The notes: generated by a model not told the origin, from the sequence alone. DNA of 64,000 nt from Pedobacter ginsengisoli (GCF_030244015.1 NZ_JASSYX010000002.1:868001-932000); one strand, 5' to 3'. Shown: positions 43,589 through 52,171, counted from the first letter of the stretch. Numbers and translations: made by a program.

Positions 43589-45430
43589 ATGAAGACGAAC
43601 AAAATATATCATAACATACTGGCAATTGCATTTTGTTTAGCGATGCTGCTGCCTGCGGGATGTAAAAAAGGTTTTTTTGATACCGTTCCGGACAACATTA
43701 CCAAGGTAGAAGATATTTTTGCCAACAGGGGGCAAACTGAAAACTGGCTGGCAGGATTATACAGCATGGTTCCTGATCCCTGGAACCTGGATAATTTCGG
43801 ATACATATTTCTCACCACCACCGATGAAGGTGATGCTTCGAACTGGAACACACCTGCGCTGGTGAGCGGGGCCATGTCGCCCAGCACTACACCTACAAAA
43901 TTTGCAGCCTATTATGAGCGCATCCGTGCGGCGACTATCTTTTTGGAAAGAATAGATGGCAACCAGGAGATTCTGGCCTTGGTAAATGGTCCGGAACTGA
44001 TCAAACAATATAAAGGTGAGGCCCGCTTCTTAAGAGCATATTATTACTGGCTCATGATGAAAGAAGTTGGTCCGGTTGTGATCATGCCACTAAAATCAAT
44101 GGCTCCTGAAGATGACTTCCAGATTCCCAGAAGTTCATGGGACGAAAGCGTTGCGTTCGTATTGAGTGAAATCGCTGCAGCCAAAGCAGATCTGCCGCTG
44201 AACAATTTTGCTGTAGGCAGTTCCACTGATCTGGACATTGCACAGACCGGACGGATCAATAAGATCATCGCCACAGCTGTAGAATCTCAGATCTTGTTGT
44301 ACCATGCCAGTCCATTGTACAATGGAAATTCAGAATTCTCTGATTTTAAGAACCTTGACGGTAAAGTATTGTTAAATCCAACTTACGATGCCACCCGATG
44401 GAAGAAAGCAGCAGATGCATCCAAAGCAGCAATTGATTTAGCAGAATCGCAAAACAAAGCCCTGTACAAGGTTAATGATGCAGACCCTTTTCGTGCAGCT
44501 TTCCTGTCATCCCGAAACCTTTACTGGGACGGATGGAAAACAGAGGGTATCTGGTTACGAACCGCCAGTGCGACCAGCGGATGGGAAATTCGAATTGCGC
44601 CGCGTTCTACACAAGGAACAGCATACAATGGAATAGGTGTGGTACAAAGCCTGGTAGATGATTTCAGGATGAGCGATGGCATGGCCATTACAGGCCACCC
44701 GGATTACAACGAAAATACATACAACAAACCAGCTACTCCATATTACGTAGCTGGTACGAATACGATGTACACCAACAGAGAAGCACGCTTTTATGCAGAC
44801 ATTACTTTCAACGGCTCGGTTAGTCCGGCGGTAGCAAAGACCGGTACCAACAACTCCAGGGTTGAGTTTTTCAATACCGGAACTTCAGGAAAAGCAGGGG
44901 CACCCCGTGACTGGCCCAAAACGGGATATGTTGTGCGAAAAAACCTGCACCCGACTTACAGTGTCAGCCCTGCGGTCAACGTTACCCGACCGGCCATGGT
45001 AATCAGACTTGCGGAATTGTATTTAAATTATGCAGAAGCATTAAATGAAGCAGAACCAGGCAATGCCGATGTATTAAAATATTTAAATGCAGTACGCAAC
45101 AGGGGAGGACTTCCGTCCCTGAACTCTGGTTCACAGGACGATTTGCGCAAAGAAATACGCCTGGAAAGACGTATTGAACTTTGTTTCGAGATGGGTAACC
45201 GCTATTTTGACGTGCGCCGCTGGAAAATTGCCGATAAACCAGGATCCAATCAGGGGGGTGCATTTTATGGAATGAACATGGATGCTGGTACTTCACTTTC
45301 AGATCCTGCATATCATAAAAGAACTGCAGCCATCAACAGGGCACAATGGCAAAGACGCTACTACTTCATGCCTTATGGTCAGAACGAAGCTGACAGAAAT
45401 AAAGTAATGGTTCAGTTTCCGGGGTATTAA
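43589..45430 (+). CDS. SusD/RagB-family surface lipoprotein (locus B)
   Basis: 613 residues with a lipoprotein signal peptide ending in LLPAGCKKG. Helical repeats typical of SusD include RGQTENWLAGLYSMVPDPWN, ELIKQYKGEARFLRAYYYWL (about residues 134-155) and the C-terminal LAELYLNYAEALNEAEPGNA and EIRLERRIELCFEMGNRYFD. SusD proteins sit on the SusC barrel and bind the substrate at the cell surface. The pair here starts 8 bases apart. The size is larger than average, suggesting inserted surface loops. The following lipoprotein completes the locus. Confidence 0.95.
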   Translation: MKTNKIYHNILAIAFCLAMLLPAGCKKGFFDTVPDNITKVEDIFANRGQTENWLAGLYSMVPDPWNLDNFGYIFLTTTDEGDASNWNTPALVSGAMSPSTTPTKFAAYYERIRAATIFLERIDGNQEILALVNGPELIKQYKGEARFLRAYYYWLMMKEVGPVVIMPLKSMAPEDDFQIPRSSWDESVAFVLSEIAAAKADLPLNNFAVGSSTDLDIAQTGRINKIIATAVESQILLYHASPLYNGNSEFSDFKNLDGKVLLNPTYDATRWKKAADASKAAIDLAESQNKALYKVNDADPFRAAFLSSRNLYWDGWKTEGIWLRTASATSGWEIRIAPRSTQGTAYNGIGVVQSLVDDFRMSDGMAITGHPDYNENTYNKPATPYYVAGTNTMYTNREARFYADITFNGSVSPAVAKTGTNNSRVEFFNTGTSGKAGAPRDWPKTGYVVRKNLHPTYSVSPAVNVTRPAMVIRLAELYLNYAEALNEAEPGNADVLKYLNAVRNRGGLPSLNSGSQDDLRKEIRLERRIELCFEMGNRYFDVRRWKIADKPGSNQGGAFYGMNMDAGTSLSDPAYHKRTAAINRAQWQRRYYFMPYGQNEADRNKVMVQFPGY

Positions 45431-45448
45431 TCATTTATAAATATTTAT

Positions 45449-46405
45449 ATGAACATCATAAAACATAACCTGCTCCTTCTTTTCGCAATTGTATCGTTCA
45501 CTGCCTGTGAAAGGAATACTTCCTACGAAAAGGAAACTGATTCCAAAGAAGGGGCGCAGATCTTTATTGCAAAAGCCAACAGAGGGATTCAGAATTTAAC
45601 CATATTTCCTTATGCCGATACCGCACGTACTTTTACTTTTGGCGCGGGGATAGGTGCACTGGGGTATCCGGCCAACAATATCAACATCAAACTGGCCATA
45701 GATCATAAGGCGCTCGATAGTTTAAATGCGATCAGGGTAAATTCTGCGCTCGATCCGTATGAACTTTTTCCGGCCGATTCTTATGAAATCGACAAACTGA
45801 ACCTGGTGATCCCTAAGGGGGGGATGTCATCTGATTTGGTATCAGTTAAGTACCACTCTACAAAATTTAATGCGGAAAAGAGTTATCTGCTACCGCTGAG
45901 CATTACAGAGGCATCTGGTTACGCACTCAATCCGACAGCAAAAACGATCTTTATTGTTGCACCGAAACTGGAAGAAATGCCGGCACCGACTGCAGGATGG
46001 GTGGCCTCGGCCTCAACCGAACAGCCTACCGGTGAGAATACCGGACTCGCTTCAGCAGTGTTGGATGGCAACCTATCAACGATCTGGCATTCGAGATATA
46101 CCGCGCCACGCAGCAGCTTTCCGCACTGGCTAAGTTTCGATATGCAGACACCGATCTATGTCACGAAGATAGCTATGGCACCAAGGCAGAATAATGCCAA
46201 CGGATTTACCAAATTTAAACTTGAGGGTTCGCTGGATGGGACTACCTGGTTTTCACTGGGTGATAACCTCGAGTTCAATCCCGGTTTGCTGAGTTATCAG
46301 GAATACCCGATCACCCGGCAATTTTTAAAGAACATCAGGATCACTATGCTTGAAGGCAAGCAGGATCTAACGTTCCTTGCTGAGTTTGTAGTTTATAAAT
46401 ACTAA
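45449..46405 (+). CDS. Surface lipoprotein with DUF1735 and discoidin (F5/8 type C) domains (locus B)
   Basis: 318 residues. A lipoprotein signal (LLLLFAIVSFTACERNTSYE) is followed by a DUF1735/BT_3987-like beta domain (about 30-165: FTFGAGIGALGYPANNINIK) and a C-terminal discoidin-like domain from about 185 (VLDGNLSTIWHSRYTAPRSS, HWLSFDMQTPIYVTKIAMAP, FKLEGSLDGTTWFSLGDN). Such SusE-position proteins bind glycans at the surface and support the SusCD importer. It is 18 bases after SusD. A repeat hairpin and a clear terminator follow, ending the locus. Confidence 0.9.
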   Translation: MNIIKHNLLLLFAIVSFTACERNTSYEKETDSKEGAQIFIAKANRGIQNLTIFPYADTARTFTFGAGIGALGYPANNINIKLAIDHKALDSLNAIRVNSALDPYELFPADSYEIDKLNLVIPKGGMSSDLVSVKYHSTKFNAEKSYLLPLSITEASGYALNPTAKTIFIVAPKLEEMPAPTAGWVASASTEQPTGENTGLASAVLDGNLSTIWHSRYTAPRSSFPHWLSFDMQTPIYVTKIAMAPRQNNANGFTKFKLEGSLDGTTWFSLGDNLEFNPGLLSYQEYPITRQFLKNIRITMLEGKQDLTFLAEFVVYKY

Positions 46406-46439
46406 GAGGCTATAGTACTAAGAGACTATCTGGTTCGCT

Positions 46440-46522
46440 CGTCATGCTGATTTATTTCAGCATCCTGGCCTTGCAGGATGTTACTTTCTATTCCGGGATA
46501 CTGAAATAAATTCAGCATGACG
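46440..46522. repeat. GTCATGCTGA-type long palindrome after locus B
   Basis: CGTCATGCTGA at 46440-46450 and TTTATTTCAG up to 46460 pair with CTGAAATAAA (46501-46510) and TTCAGCATGACG (46511-46522), an imperfect stem of about 20 bp with a 40-base centre. Its outer arms are the same as in the element at 25744-25792. It sits between the last gene of locus B and the terminator. Confidence 0.75.
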
Positions 46523-46535
46523 TGAGGTTATAAAA

Positions 46536-46562
46536 AAAGCTCCCCGGTAATCGGGGAGCTTT
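46536..46562. terminator. Bidirectional rho-independent terminator
   Basis: AAAGCTCCCCG (46536-46546) and CGGGGAGCTTT (46552-46562) give an 11-bp stem with the loop GTAAT, with A and T runs on either side. It ends locus B on the plus strand and the NtrC-type gene (stop at 46591) on the minus strand. Confidence 0.9.
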
Positions 46563-46590
46563 TCATTTACAGGCCAGTAGAAGGTTGTAG

Positions 46591-48003
46591 TTAATCCGCA
46601 ACCCTTTTCAGACCAAATTTCTCTATTTTGCTATACAAGTGACTGCGCTGAATATCGATGTCATCTGCAGTTTTAGACACATTCCAGTTGTTCTTCTCCA
46701 GTTTAAACTTGATGAACTCCTTTTCCGCATAATCCTTATAATCCTGGAAATTGCTGAATTTTTCATAATTGAAAGCACCGCCGCTTCCGTTGCTGTTTGC
46801 AGGTGCATGGTTGCTTCCATTAGCCGCACCAATATTGGTGCCACCGCCCGGATTTGCAAATGCACTTACATCATGCTCAGTAATGGTTTTGTCACTCAGA
46901 ATGATCAAACGCTCGATCATATTGTGCAGTTCCCGCACATTACCTGTCCAGGGCAGGTTCTGCAGTGCAGCTATCGCACCTTCACTGATCTTTTTAACAG
47001 GCATACCATATTCCTTGCAGATGTCTTCCAAAAAGTTTTGCGCGATCTCCGGGATATCTTCAGTACGCTCCGTTAACGGGGGTACGTGGATGTTGATCAC
47101 ATTCAGACGGTGGTAAAGGTCCATCCGGAAGTTGCCTTCCTCAATCTCCTTCATCAGGTCTTTGTTGGTAGCCGCAAGCACCCTCACATTTACCTCCAGT
47201 TCTTTCTCGCCACCCACACGGGTAATTTTATGTTCCTGTAAAGCTCTAAGTACCTTTGCCTGTGCTGAAAGGCTCATGTCTCCGATCTCATCCAGGAAAA
47301 GCGTACCACCATTTGCCAGTTCAAACTTACCGATACGCTGTTTAACAGCTGAAGTGAATGAGCCTTTCTCGTGTCCGAAAAGTTCACTTTCAATCAATTC
47401 GGAAGGAATGGCCGCACAATTTACCTCTATAAGCGGGCTGTCCGCACGGTTAGATTTTTCATGTACCCAACGGGCTACCAGCTCTTTACCGCTTCCGTTT
47501 GCACCGGTGATCAGTACACGGGCCTCAGTAGGGGCTACACGTTCTATAGTTTCTTTGATCTTGTTGATGTTATCAGACGAACCCAGGATATCCCTTGTCT
47601 TGCTGACCTTACGTTTCAGTACCTTGGTTTCAGTAACCAAAGTGCCCCTGTCCAGCGCATTTCTAACCGTGATCAACAGCCTGTTCAGGTCAGGTGGCTT
47701 GGAGATAAAGTCAAATGCACCTTTCTTACTGGCTTCTATCGCGGTTTCAACCGTGCCATGGCCCGATATCATAATGAAAGGAAGATCAGGACTATAGGCA
47801 AGTGCCTGTTCCAGCACCTCCATACCATCCATCTTGCTCATTTTGATGTCGCAAAGAACGAGGTCGTATTTCTTTTTCTTTATGAGATCAAGTCCGTCTA
47901 CACCATTGTCAATATCGTCAACTTCGTAATTTTCATATTCTAAGATCTCACGTAATGTGCTTCTTATCGCCCGCTCATCATCAATTATTAACAGTTTCGC
48001 CAT
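46591..48003 (-). CDS. NtrC-family sigma-54-type response regulator with altered GAFTGA loop
   Basis: 470 residues. The receiver domain (about 1-120) has LLIIDDERAIRSTLREILEY and the phosphorylated Asp in DLVLCDIKMSKMDGMEVLEQ. The AAA+ domain (about 140-385) has Walker A ITGANGSGKELVARWVHEKS, GHEKGSFTSAVKQRIGKFEL, Walker B GGTLFLDEIGD and the arginine-finger region; a Fis-type helix-turn-helix ends the chain (NNWNVSKTADDIDIQRSHLY). The loop that contacts sigma-54 normally reads GAFTGA and here reads GSFTSA, so sigma-54 activation cannot be taken for granted. No kinase gene is adjacent. The gene lies upstream of rnpB on the same strand side. Confidence 0.92.
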   Translation of the reverse strand: MAKLLIIDDERAIRSTLREILEYENYEVDDIDNGVDGLDLIKKKKYDLVLCDIKMSKMDGMEVLEQALAYSPDLPFIMISGHGTVETAIEASKKGAFDFISKPPDLNRLLITVRNALDRGTLVTETKVLKRKVSKTRDILGSSDNINKIKETIERVAPTEARVLITGANGSGKELVARWVHEKSNRADSPLIEVNCAAIPSELIESELFGHEKGSFTSAVKQRIGKFELANGGTLFLDEIGDMSLSAQAKVLRALQEHKITRVGGEKELEVNVRVLAATNKDLMKEIEEGNFRMDLYHRLNVINIHVPPLTERTEDIPEIAQNFLEDICKEYGMPVKKISEGAIAALQNLPWTGNVRELHNMIERLIILSDKTITEHDVSAFANPGGGTNIGAANGSNHAPANSNGSGGAFNYEKFSNFQDYKDYAEKEFIKFKLEKNNWNVSKTADDIDIQRSHLYSKIEKFGLKRVAD

Positions 48004-48079
48004 GTGGTGTGTTAAAATTTTATTATCCGTATGCTAATATATTACTTTTATCAGTAATGCATTATAAAATCAAAAAAAT

Positions 48080-48467
48080 GCAAGCCTGTAAGCCGGGTTC
48101 TGTTCCCAATAAATCGGGATTCTATCATTAATCCAGTATAAATGTTGCCATTTATCTCTAACGACCTACCCACTAACATCGGGCGAGCAGCCCTACATGC
48201 GTTAGCCTATTTGGTCTTTCAACTCCCGGGGTTTACCAGTCTTGCCATCACTGGCAAAAATCGTGAGCTCTTACCTCACGTTTTCAACCTTACCTGTGTC
48301 AATGGCTTAGCCTTGCGGCATCGGCCAAATCCCATCGGCGGTGTGCTTTCTGCGGCACTTTCCGTATCTCGATTTTACATCGGGACCCTTCCCGTTAGGA
48401 AGCGGGATGCTCTGTGTTGCCCGGACTTTCCTCTCCGAAACGAGTTCGCAGCGATAGAACAGCTTGC
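48080..48467 (-). ncRNA. rnpB: RNase P RNA, bacterial type A
   Basis: The catalytic RNA that trims the 5' leader of tRNA precursors. On the minus strand the 5' end near 48467 begins GCAAGC and soon contains GAGGAAAGTCCGGGC, the conserved core that forms P4; the 3' end near 48080 reads ACAGAACCCGGCTTACAGG then CTTGC, which pairs with the start to make P1. The length of about 388 nt and the internal stem-rich sequence are normal. It lies between the NtrC-type gene and a threefold repeat that begins about 20 bases upstream of its 5' end. Ends are estimated from pairing and may be off by a few bases. Confidence 0.93.
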
Positions 48468-48486
48468 ATTTTTGCTGTAAAGATAC

Positions 48487-48900
48487 AAAAAAAGGTATTC
48501 TTCTCTAAGGCTGGACCTTTTACTCTGAAAAAGAGCAAAAATCCTATGCCTTTTCGAAGAACAACCTTTTTTTGTTATTGGGCGCAAAAACTGGGAGAAT
48601 AAAAAGGAAAGAAGGACAAAAAAAAATGTATTCTTCTCTAAGGCTGGACCTTTTGCTCTGAAAAAGAGCAAAAATCCTATGCCTTTTCGAAGAACAACCT
48701 TTTTTTGTTATTGGGCGCAAAAACTGGGAGAATAAAAAGGAAAGAAGGACAAAAAAAGGTATTCTTCTCTAAGGCTGGACCTTTTACTCTGAAAAAGAGC
48801 AAAAATCCTATGCCTTTTCGAAGAACAACCTTTTTTTGTTATTGGGCGCAAAAACTGGGGGAATAAAAAGGAAAGAAGGACAAAAACTGGGAGAATAAAA
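48487..48900. repeat. Three tandem ~132-bp repeats, each with a long imperfect hairpin, next to rnpB
   Basis: Units begin near 48487, 48618 and 48751 (spacing about 131-133), and a partial fourth copy (AAAACTGGGAGAATAAAA) ends near 48900. Each unit has an 87-bp imperfect hairpin: AAAAAAAGGT pairs with ACCTTTTTTT, TTCTTC with GAAGAA, AAGGC with GCCTT, GGA with TCC, TTTT with AAAA and CTCT with AGAG, closed by a GAAAA loop. In the second unit the arm reads TTTTGCTCT and pairs perfectly with AGAGCAAAA, while units 1 and 3 have a mismatch. A 45-base spacer follows each hairpin. No protein-coding frame is supported. Confidence 0.85.
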
Positions 48901-48918
48901 TCGGGTAAAAAAATCCTT

Positions 48919-49593
48919 TTATTTCGTAATGTACAGCCGTTTAGAGTTCCCTGTAATGGATTTTATTCTGCCAAAGTACTTTTCATCGTCAAGCTTATTG
49001 TAATAGCTGACCTTTACATTACCTATTGATTTTACCTTTCCCTGGGGCTCATTAATGTCAAAAGCATTGTAGTATTTAATGTCGATGTCGCCGATTGATT
49101 TTAAGGTGCCGGCCTTATCGTGGATGTCAAAACTGTTATTATAAGCAATTTTGATGCTTCCTATTGACTTCAGCCTGCCTTTAATGTCGTGGATATCATA
49201 GCTGTCATTGTAGTCAAATTTTATGCTTCCTATGGATTGGATCTTACCCTCCTTGTCCTTGTCTGAACTGTCAAAATACGTTATTGGCTGGTTGGCAATA
49301 GAAGTTGGATTGCCTTCAGTATTATAAAAACGATCATAAGAGGGGCCGTTATCATTATCATTGCCCGAATCACTTCCGTCAACCTGATCTACATAAAAAA
49401 TTTTTCCCTCCGGCCCCAGGCCAATGATGATTTTTGAATTTAATATCAATTCGATAGACCTGAGACCCTGTATTTTATCTGAAACCCTGAAATGCGCTGC
49501 TGTGATGTTTTGTGCATTGGTCTGTGATGCTACAATGAGCATCAGTAATGTAACCAGTAGGTGTCTGCAATTAAGATAGATAGATCGGCTCAT
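48919..49593 (-). CDS. Secreted protein with a 23-residue repeat
   Basis: 224 residues. A signal peptide (HLLVTLLMLIVASQTNAQ) is followed by an Asp/Gly-rich segment (about 75-105) and then four repeats of 23 residues starting near 115: GKIQSIGSIKFDYNDSYDIH, GRLKSIGSIKIAYNNSFDIH, GTLKSIGDIDIKYYNAFDIN and GKVKSIGNVKVSYYNKLDDE, plus a partial GRIKSITGN. The period and the regular G-[KR]-[ILV]-x-S-I-G start suggest a beta-solenoid or stacked hairpins. No family was recognised. It ends at the repeat array beside rnpB and is divergent from the Uma2 gene. Confidence 0.8.
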   Translation of the reverse strand: MSRSIYLNCRHLLVTLLMLIVASQTNAQNITAAHFRVSDKIQGLRSIELILNSKIIIGLGPEGKIFYVDQVDGSDSGNDNDNGPSYDRFYNTEGNPTSIANQPITYFDSSDKDKEGKIQSIGSIKFDYNDSYDIHDIKGRLKSIGSIKIAYNNSFDIHDKAGTLKSIGDIDIKYYNAFDINEPQGKVKSIGNVKVSYYNKLDDEKYFGRIKSITGNSKRLYITK

Positions 49594-49740
49594 TGGTTCT
49601 TTTTTTATAGATGGTTACAAATTCTTGATATTTACCCCAAAACAAAGTTTTTTTTTAATGCGATTGTCGGTTTACATTTGTCAGGTTCTCTGGTGCTTTG
49701 GTTTGGTCATATTTGCGTGTTTAATGAATTTACAAATTTT

Positions 49741-50418
49741 ATGGATATGAAGGTGGATAATGATAAAGAAAAAGAAAAGGGCCCACAGGCTCCGTCAAAG
49801 CCCTACGATACCGAACGGATCATTACGACCGTCAACGACATTGACTTTTCAGGTACGTATTCCTACGCTAACTATTTAAACTGGCACATACAGGAGCGTT
49901 TTGAGCTGATCAAAGGAAAGATCTTTAAAATGACTGCGCCTTCTACAAAACATCAAAGGTTTACCGGACGGATATTTTTGGAATTGGGCAATTTTCTGAA
50001 AGGGATGAAATGCGAGGCTTTTATTGCTCCGTTCGATGTGCGCTTTCCTTACAAATCCAAAGACGATGTTGATGTAACTACCGTGCTCCAGCCAGATGTT
50101 TGTGTAGTATGTGATCCAGGGAAAATCGACAGTAGAGGCTGTCTGGGTGCGCCCGATATCGTTGTTGAAGTTCTGTCTCCGGGAAATAACAGGAAAGAAC
50201 TGGACAATAAATACAAAGTCTATGAAGAGTTTGGTGTGCGTGAGTACTGGATAATTCATCCTTCAGAACGGACCTTGATTCAATATGTGCTCAATGACGA
50301 AGGAACATTCGTTGCTGGAAGACCATATGCCGGAGGAAATGAACTGGTGTCGGACTTGCTGCCCGGTTTCAGGCTGAACATTGATGAACTGTTTATGAAT
50401 TGTGATGATGAAGATTAG
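49741..50418 (+). CDS. Uma2 (DUF820) family PD-(D/E)XK nuclease-like protein
   Basis: 225 residues from the ATG at 49741; the open frame reaches back to 49561, but that part would overlap the neighbour and looks non-coding. Typical DUF820 blocks are LNWHIQERFELIKGKIFKMT, APSTKHQRFTGRIFLELGNF, QPDVCVVCDPGKIDSRGCLG, PDIVVEVLSPGNNRKELDNK and YEEFGVREYWIIHPSERTLI. The D-x-V and E-V-L-S-P sites with a later Lys are those of the restriction-nuclease fold. Members are widespread in cyanobacteria and in some Bacteroidota; a nucleic-acid target is not proven. A short low-complexity Lys/Glu segment starts the chain. Confidence 0.9.
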   Translation: MDMKVDNDKEKEKGPQAPSKPYDTERIITTVNDIDFSGTYSYANYLNWHIQERFELIKGKIFKMTAPSTKHQRFTGRIFLELGNFLKGMKCEAFIAPFDVRFPYKSKDDVDVTTVLQPDVCVVCDPGKIDSRGCLGAPDIVVEVLSPGNNRKELDNKYKVYEEFGVREYWIIHPSERTLIQYVLNDEGTFVAGRPYAGGNELVSDLLPGFRLNIDELFMNCDDED

Positions 50419-50439
50419 GCTAACGTTCTGAAGATCAAG

Positions 50440-50877
50440 TTAATCTGCTAAATAAGCATCAATGCTCCATTTGTAAAGCGGAACGGTAGCCAGCAGGAGG
50501 CTGGCAGCGCTGACCGCAAAAACGGAATAATTGAATGGCGCCCTGTATCCGGCGAAAAACAACATGGATAATGCAAAGGCGAGTGTCAGTGCAAAACTCC
50601 CGATGGCGGCTAATTTTGTTTTATAGCCGATGATCAGCAAAATCCCAAACAAGATTTCTCCAATGGTAGCCAGCGCGCCCATGACTTCGGCTGTTCCAGC
50701 ATTGAGGTATGGGAGCAAACTATTGGTATAAACAACAAAATTGTGCCAGTTGCCCCAGCCGACATTCGGCTCTCCCGGGGCACCCAACAGCCCAAACCTG
50801 TCCAGTACAGGCAGGATAAAGCCGATTCCAAGTGACAATCTCAAGAATAACTGAGGTATTGCGGATGCATTCATCAT
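50440..50877 (-). CDS. DoxX-family membrane protein
   Basis: 145 residues with four membrane helices, starting PQLFLRLSLGIGFILPVLDR and including NAGTAEVMGALATIGEILFG near residue 60, the DoxX-like E-x-x-x-G pattern, and two more helices. DoxX proteins are inner-membrane proteins linked to redox and thiol stress, with no settled reaction. The gene is convergent with the Uma2 gene (21 bases between their stops). The length is normal for the family. Confidence 0.85.
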   Translation of the reverse strand: MMNASAIPQLFLRLSLGIGFILPVLDRFGLLGAPGEPNVGWGNWHNFVVYTNSLLPYLNAGTAEVMGALATIGEILFGILLIIGYKTKLAAIGSFALTLAFALSMLFFAGYRAPFNYSVFAVSAASLLLATVPLYKWSIDAYLAD

Positions 50878-51098
50878 ATTTGTACATTTTTGATAAATGT
50901 AGATATTCAGTTGCTGACTAATGTTGAAATATTGTATTTATTTATTTGTCGCTTTCAATTCCTTTTCGCCTGGTATCATCCTGTATATTACAGGGATGTC
51001 TTATGTTAACAAATGATTACCATCTTGTTAAAACCGCAATTGTCTGTTTAATTGGGTATTATAAACTTATTTTTATAAAACAATTAATTTTATTGACC

Positions 51099-51257
51099 AT
51101 GGAAATGAACTATTTAATTGTGGCTGCTGTATTACTGCTGGTGATCATTTTGATAATCTGGATGATTCGCAGGAATCAGAAAGACAAAAAGAAATTTGAA
51201 AAAGAGATTATCAATTCTGAATTAAAGCCTGAATCACATAAAGAGGATAAAGTTTGA
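51099..51257 (+). CDS. Small single-pass membrane protein, 52 residues
   Basis: From the ATG at 51099 the frame reads MEMNYLIVAAVLLLVIILII, then a basic stretch (RRNQKDKKKFEKEI) and a hydrophilic tail (ELKPESHKEDKV). One membrane helix with the charged tail in the cytoplasm is expected. The frame is open further upstream, but those 51 codons look non-coding. Similar one-helix proteins with a Lys-rich tail are common in Sphingobacteriaceae. The role is unknown. A convergent terminator follows. Confidence 0.7.
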   Translation: MEMNYLIVAAVLLLVIILIIWMIRRNQKDKKKFEKEIINSELKPESHKEDKV

Positions 51258-51314
51258 TTCTGAACAGGAGTGCTCTTTATGTGGCTGATGGTTATTAAAC
51301 CAAGTCTTAAAAAC

Positions 51315-51359
51315 CGAAGCTGTTCAAAGGAATTGTATTACATCCCCTGAACAGCTTCG
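51315..51359. terminator. Hairpin between convergent genes
   Basis: CGAAGCTGTTCA (51315-51326) and TGAACAGCTTCG (51348-51359) form a perfect 12-bp stem. It lies between the small membrane protein and the PhyH-type gene, which converge here. An A-run precedes it and a short T stretch follows, so it can serve both strands. Confidence 0.75.
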
Positions 51360-51370
51360 TTTATAAAGGT

Positions 51371-52171
51371 TTATGAATTAAGGCCAAGCCTGATTGCGGC
51401 TTCCACAGGACAATATTGTTCCTTGCCTTCTATTTCAAAATCACTTCTGAGCAGCAACGGGGGTTGGGCCAGAAAACGGGGTTCTGTTCCCTGGTGCCGT
51501 TGTGCCCTGTGCACCAGAAAAGGATGGCAGAGGTATACTGTCCCTGCCTTTCCGGTGGCGTATATTTCTTTTTTTACTGGCAATTCAGCCGCTTTCTCAG
51601 CGAGATCAGGCAGCTTTTCTGCTAATTCCATAAATGACAGCCCGGCATCTCCTGCAGGCTTTAACAGCCTTGCGACGTCGAGATGCGATCCCTTTAAGAT
51701 TATTGTAGGGGCATCCAGTTCAGTGACATCGGAAAACAGAAAAAGCATCAGCAAGGCCCGGCCTTTTGATTTTATGTTGATACGTGCGCCGAAATAGTCA
51801 TTTGGATCGGCTCCGGCAAAACCGGCATCTACATGCCAGCCGGTATCTCCTGAATCAACCCCAGAGGGGAAGCGGACTGGAAAAGCACCCATGCTCATGC
51901 AGGGAATCCATTTGCATGTACCCGCAAGCTGATCGAATGCCCCTTGAAGGACTGTTGTATTGGCGGCTTTGGTGAATGGTTCCTGTGTATACATACCCAG
52001 CCAGACCACGGGCTGTGTCCAGGTGCTGCTGTCATTGGGGTCTGCAGGAATGTCTTTCCACAGAATATTTCTTGCTTCGCTGGCAAGTTCCGTAGAAAAG
52101 GCATTGTCAATGCGGACGAAGCCGTCCGTAATAAAGGATTGTATTTGTTCCTGATTTAAGATTTCGTTCAT
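51371..52171 (-). CDS. Phytanoyl-CoA dioxygenase (PhyH) family protein
   Basis: 266 residues. It begins EQIQSFITDGFVRIDNAFST, the usual PhyH start, and has the iron ligands His-x-Asp in DTGWHVDAGFAGADPNDY (about residue 115) and the distal His in YLCHPFLVHRAQRHQGTEPR (about 218), with an Arg that binds 2-oxoglutarate in the same stretch. Such enzymes hydroxylate small substrates using Fe(II), 2-oxoglutarate and oxygen; the substrate here cannot be named. No biosynthetic genes are beside it. It is a single gene. Confidence 0.88.
   Translation of the reverse strand: MNEILNQEQIQSFITDGFVRIDNAFSTELASEARNILWKDIPADPNDSSTWTQPVVWLGMYTQEPFTKAANTTVLQGAFDQLAGTCKWIPCMSMGAFPVRFPSGVDSGDTGWHVDAGFAGADPNDYFGARINIKSKGRALLMLFLFSDVTELDAPTIILKGSHLDVARLLKPAGDAGLSFMELAEKLPDLAEKAAELPVKKEIYATGKAGTVYLCHPFLVHRAQRHQGTEPRFLAQPPLLLRSDFEIEGKEQYCPVEAAIRLGLNS

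Noticed and set aside
48487-48900. CRISPR array beside rnpB
   Set aside because: The units are about 132 bp and nearly identical over their full length, without unique spacers, and no cas genes are near.
49561-49740. N-terminal extension of the Uma2-type protein
   Set aside because: The extension overlaps the start of the divergent repeat-protein gene and has no family match; the ATG at 49741 fits better.
50946-51098. N-terminal extension of the small membrane protein at 51099
   Set aside because: Fifty-one Cys- and Leu-rich codons without homologous pattern; the ATG at 51099 gives the usual one-helix protein.
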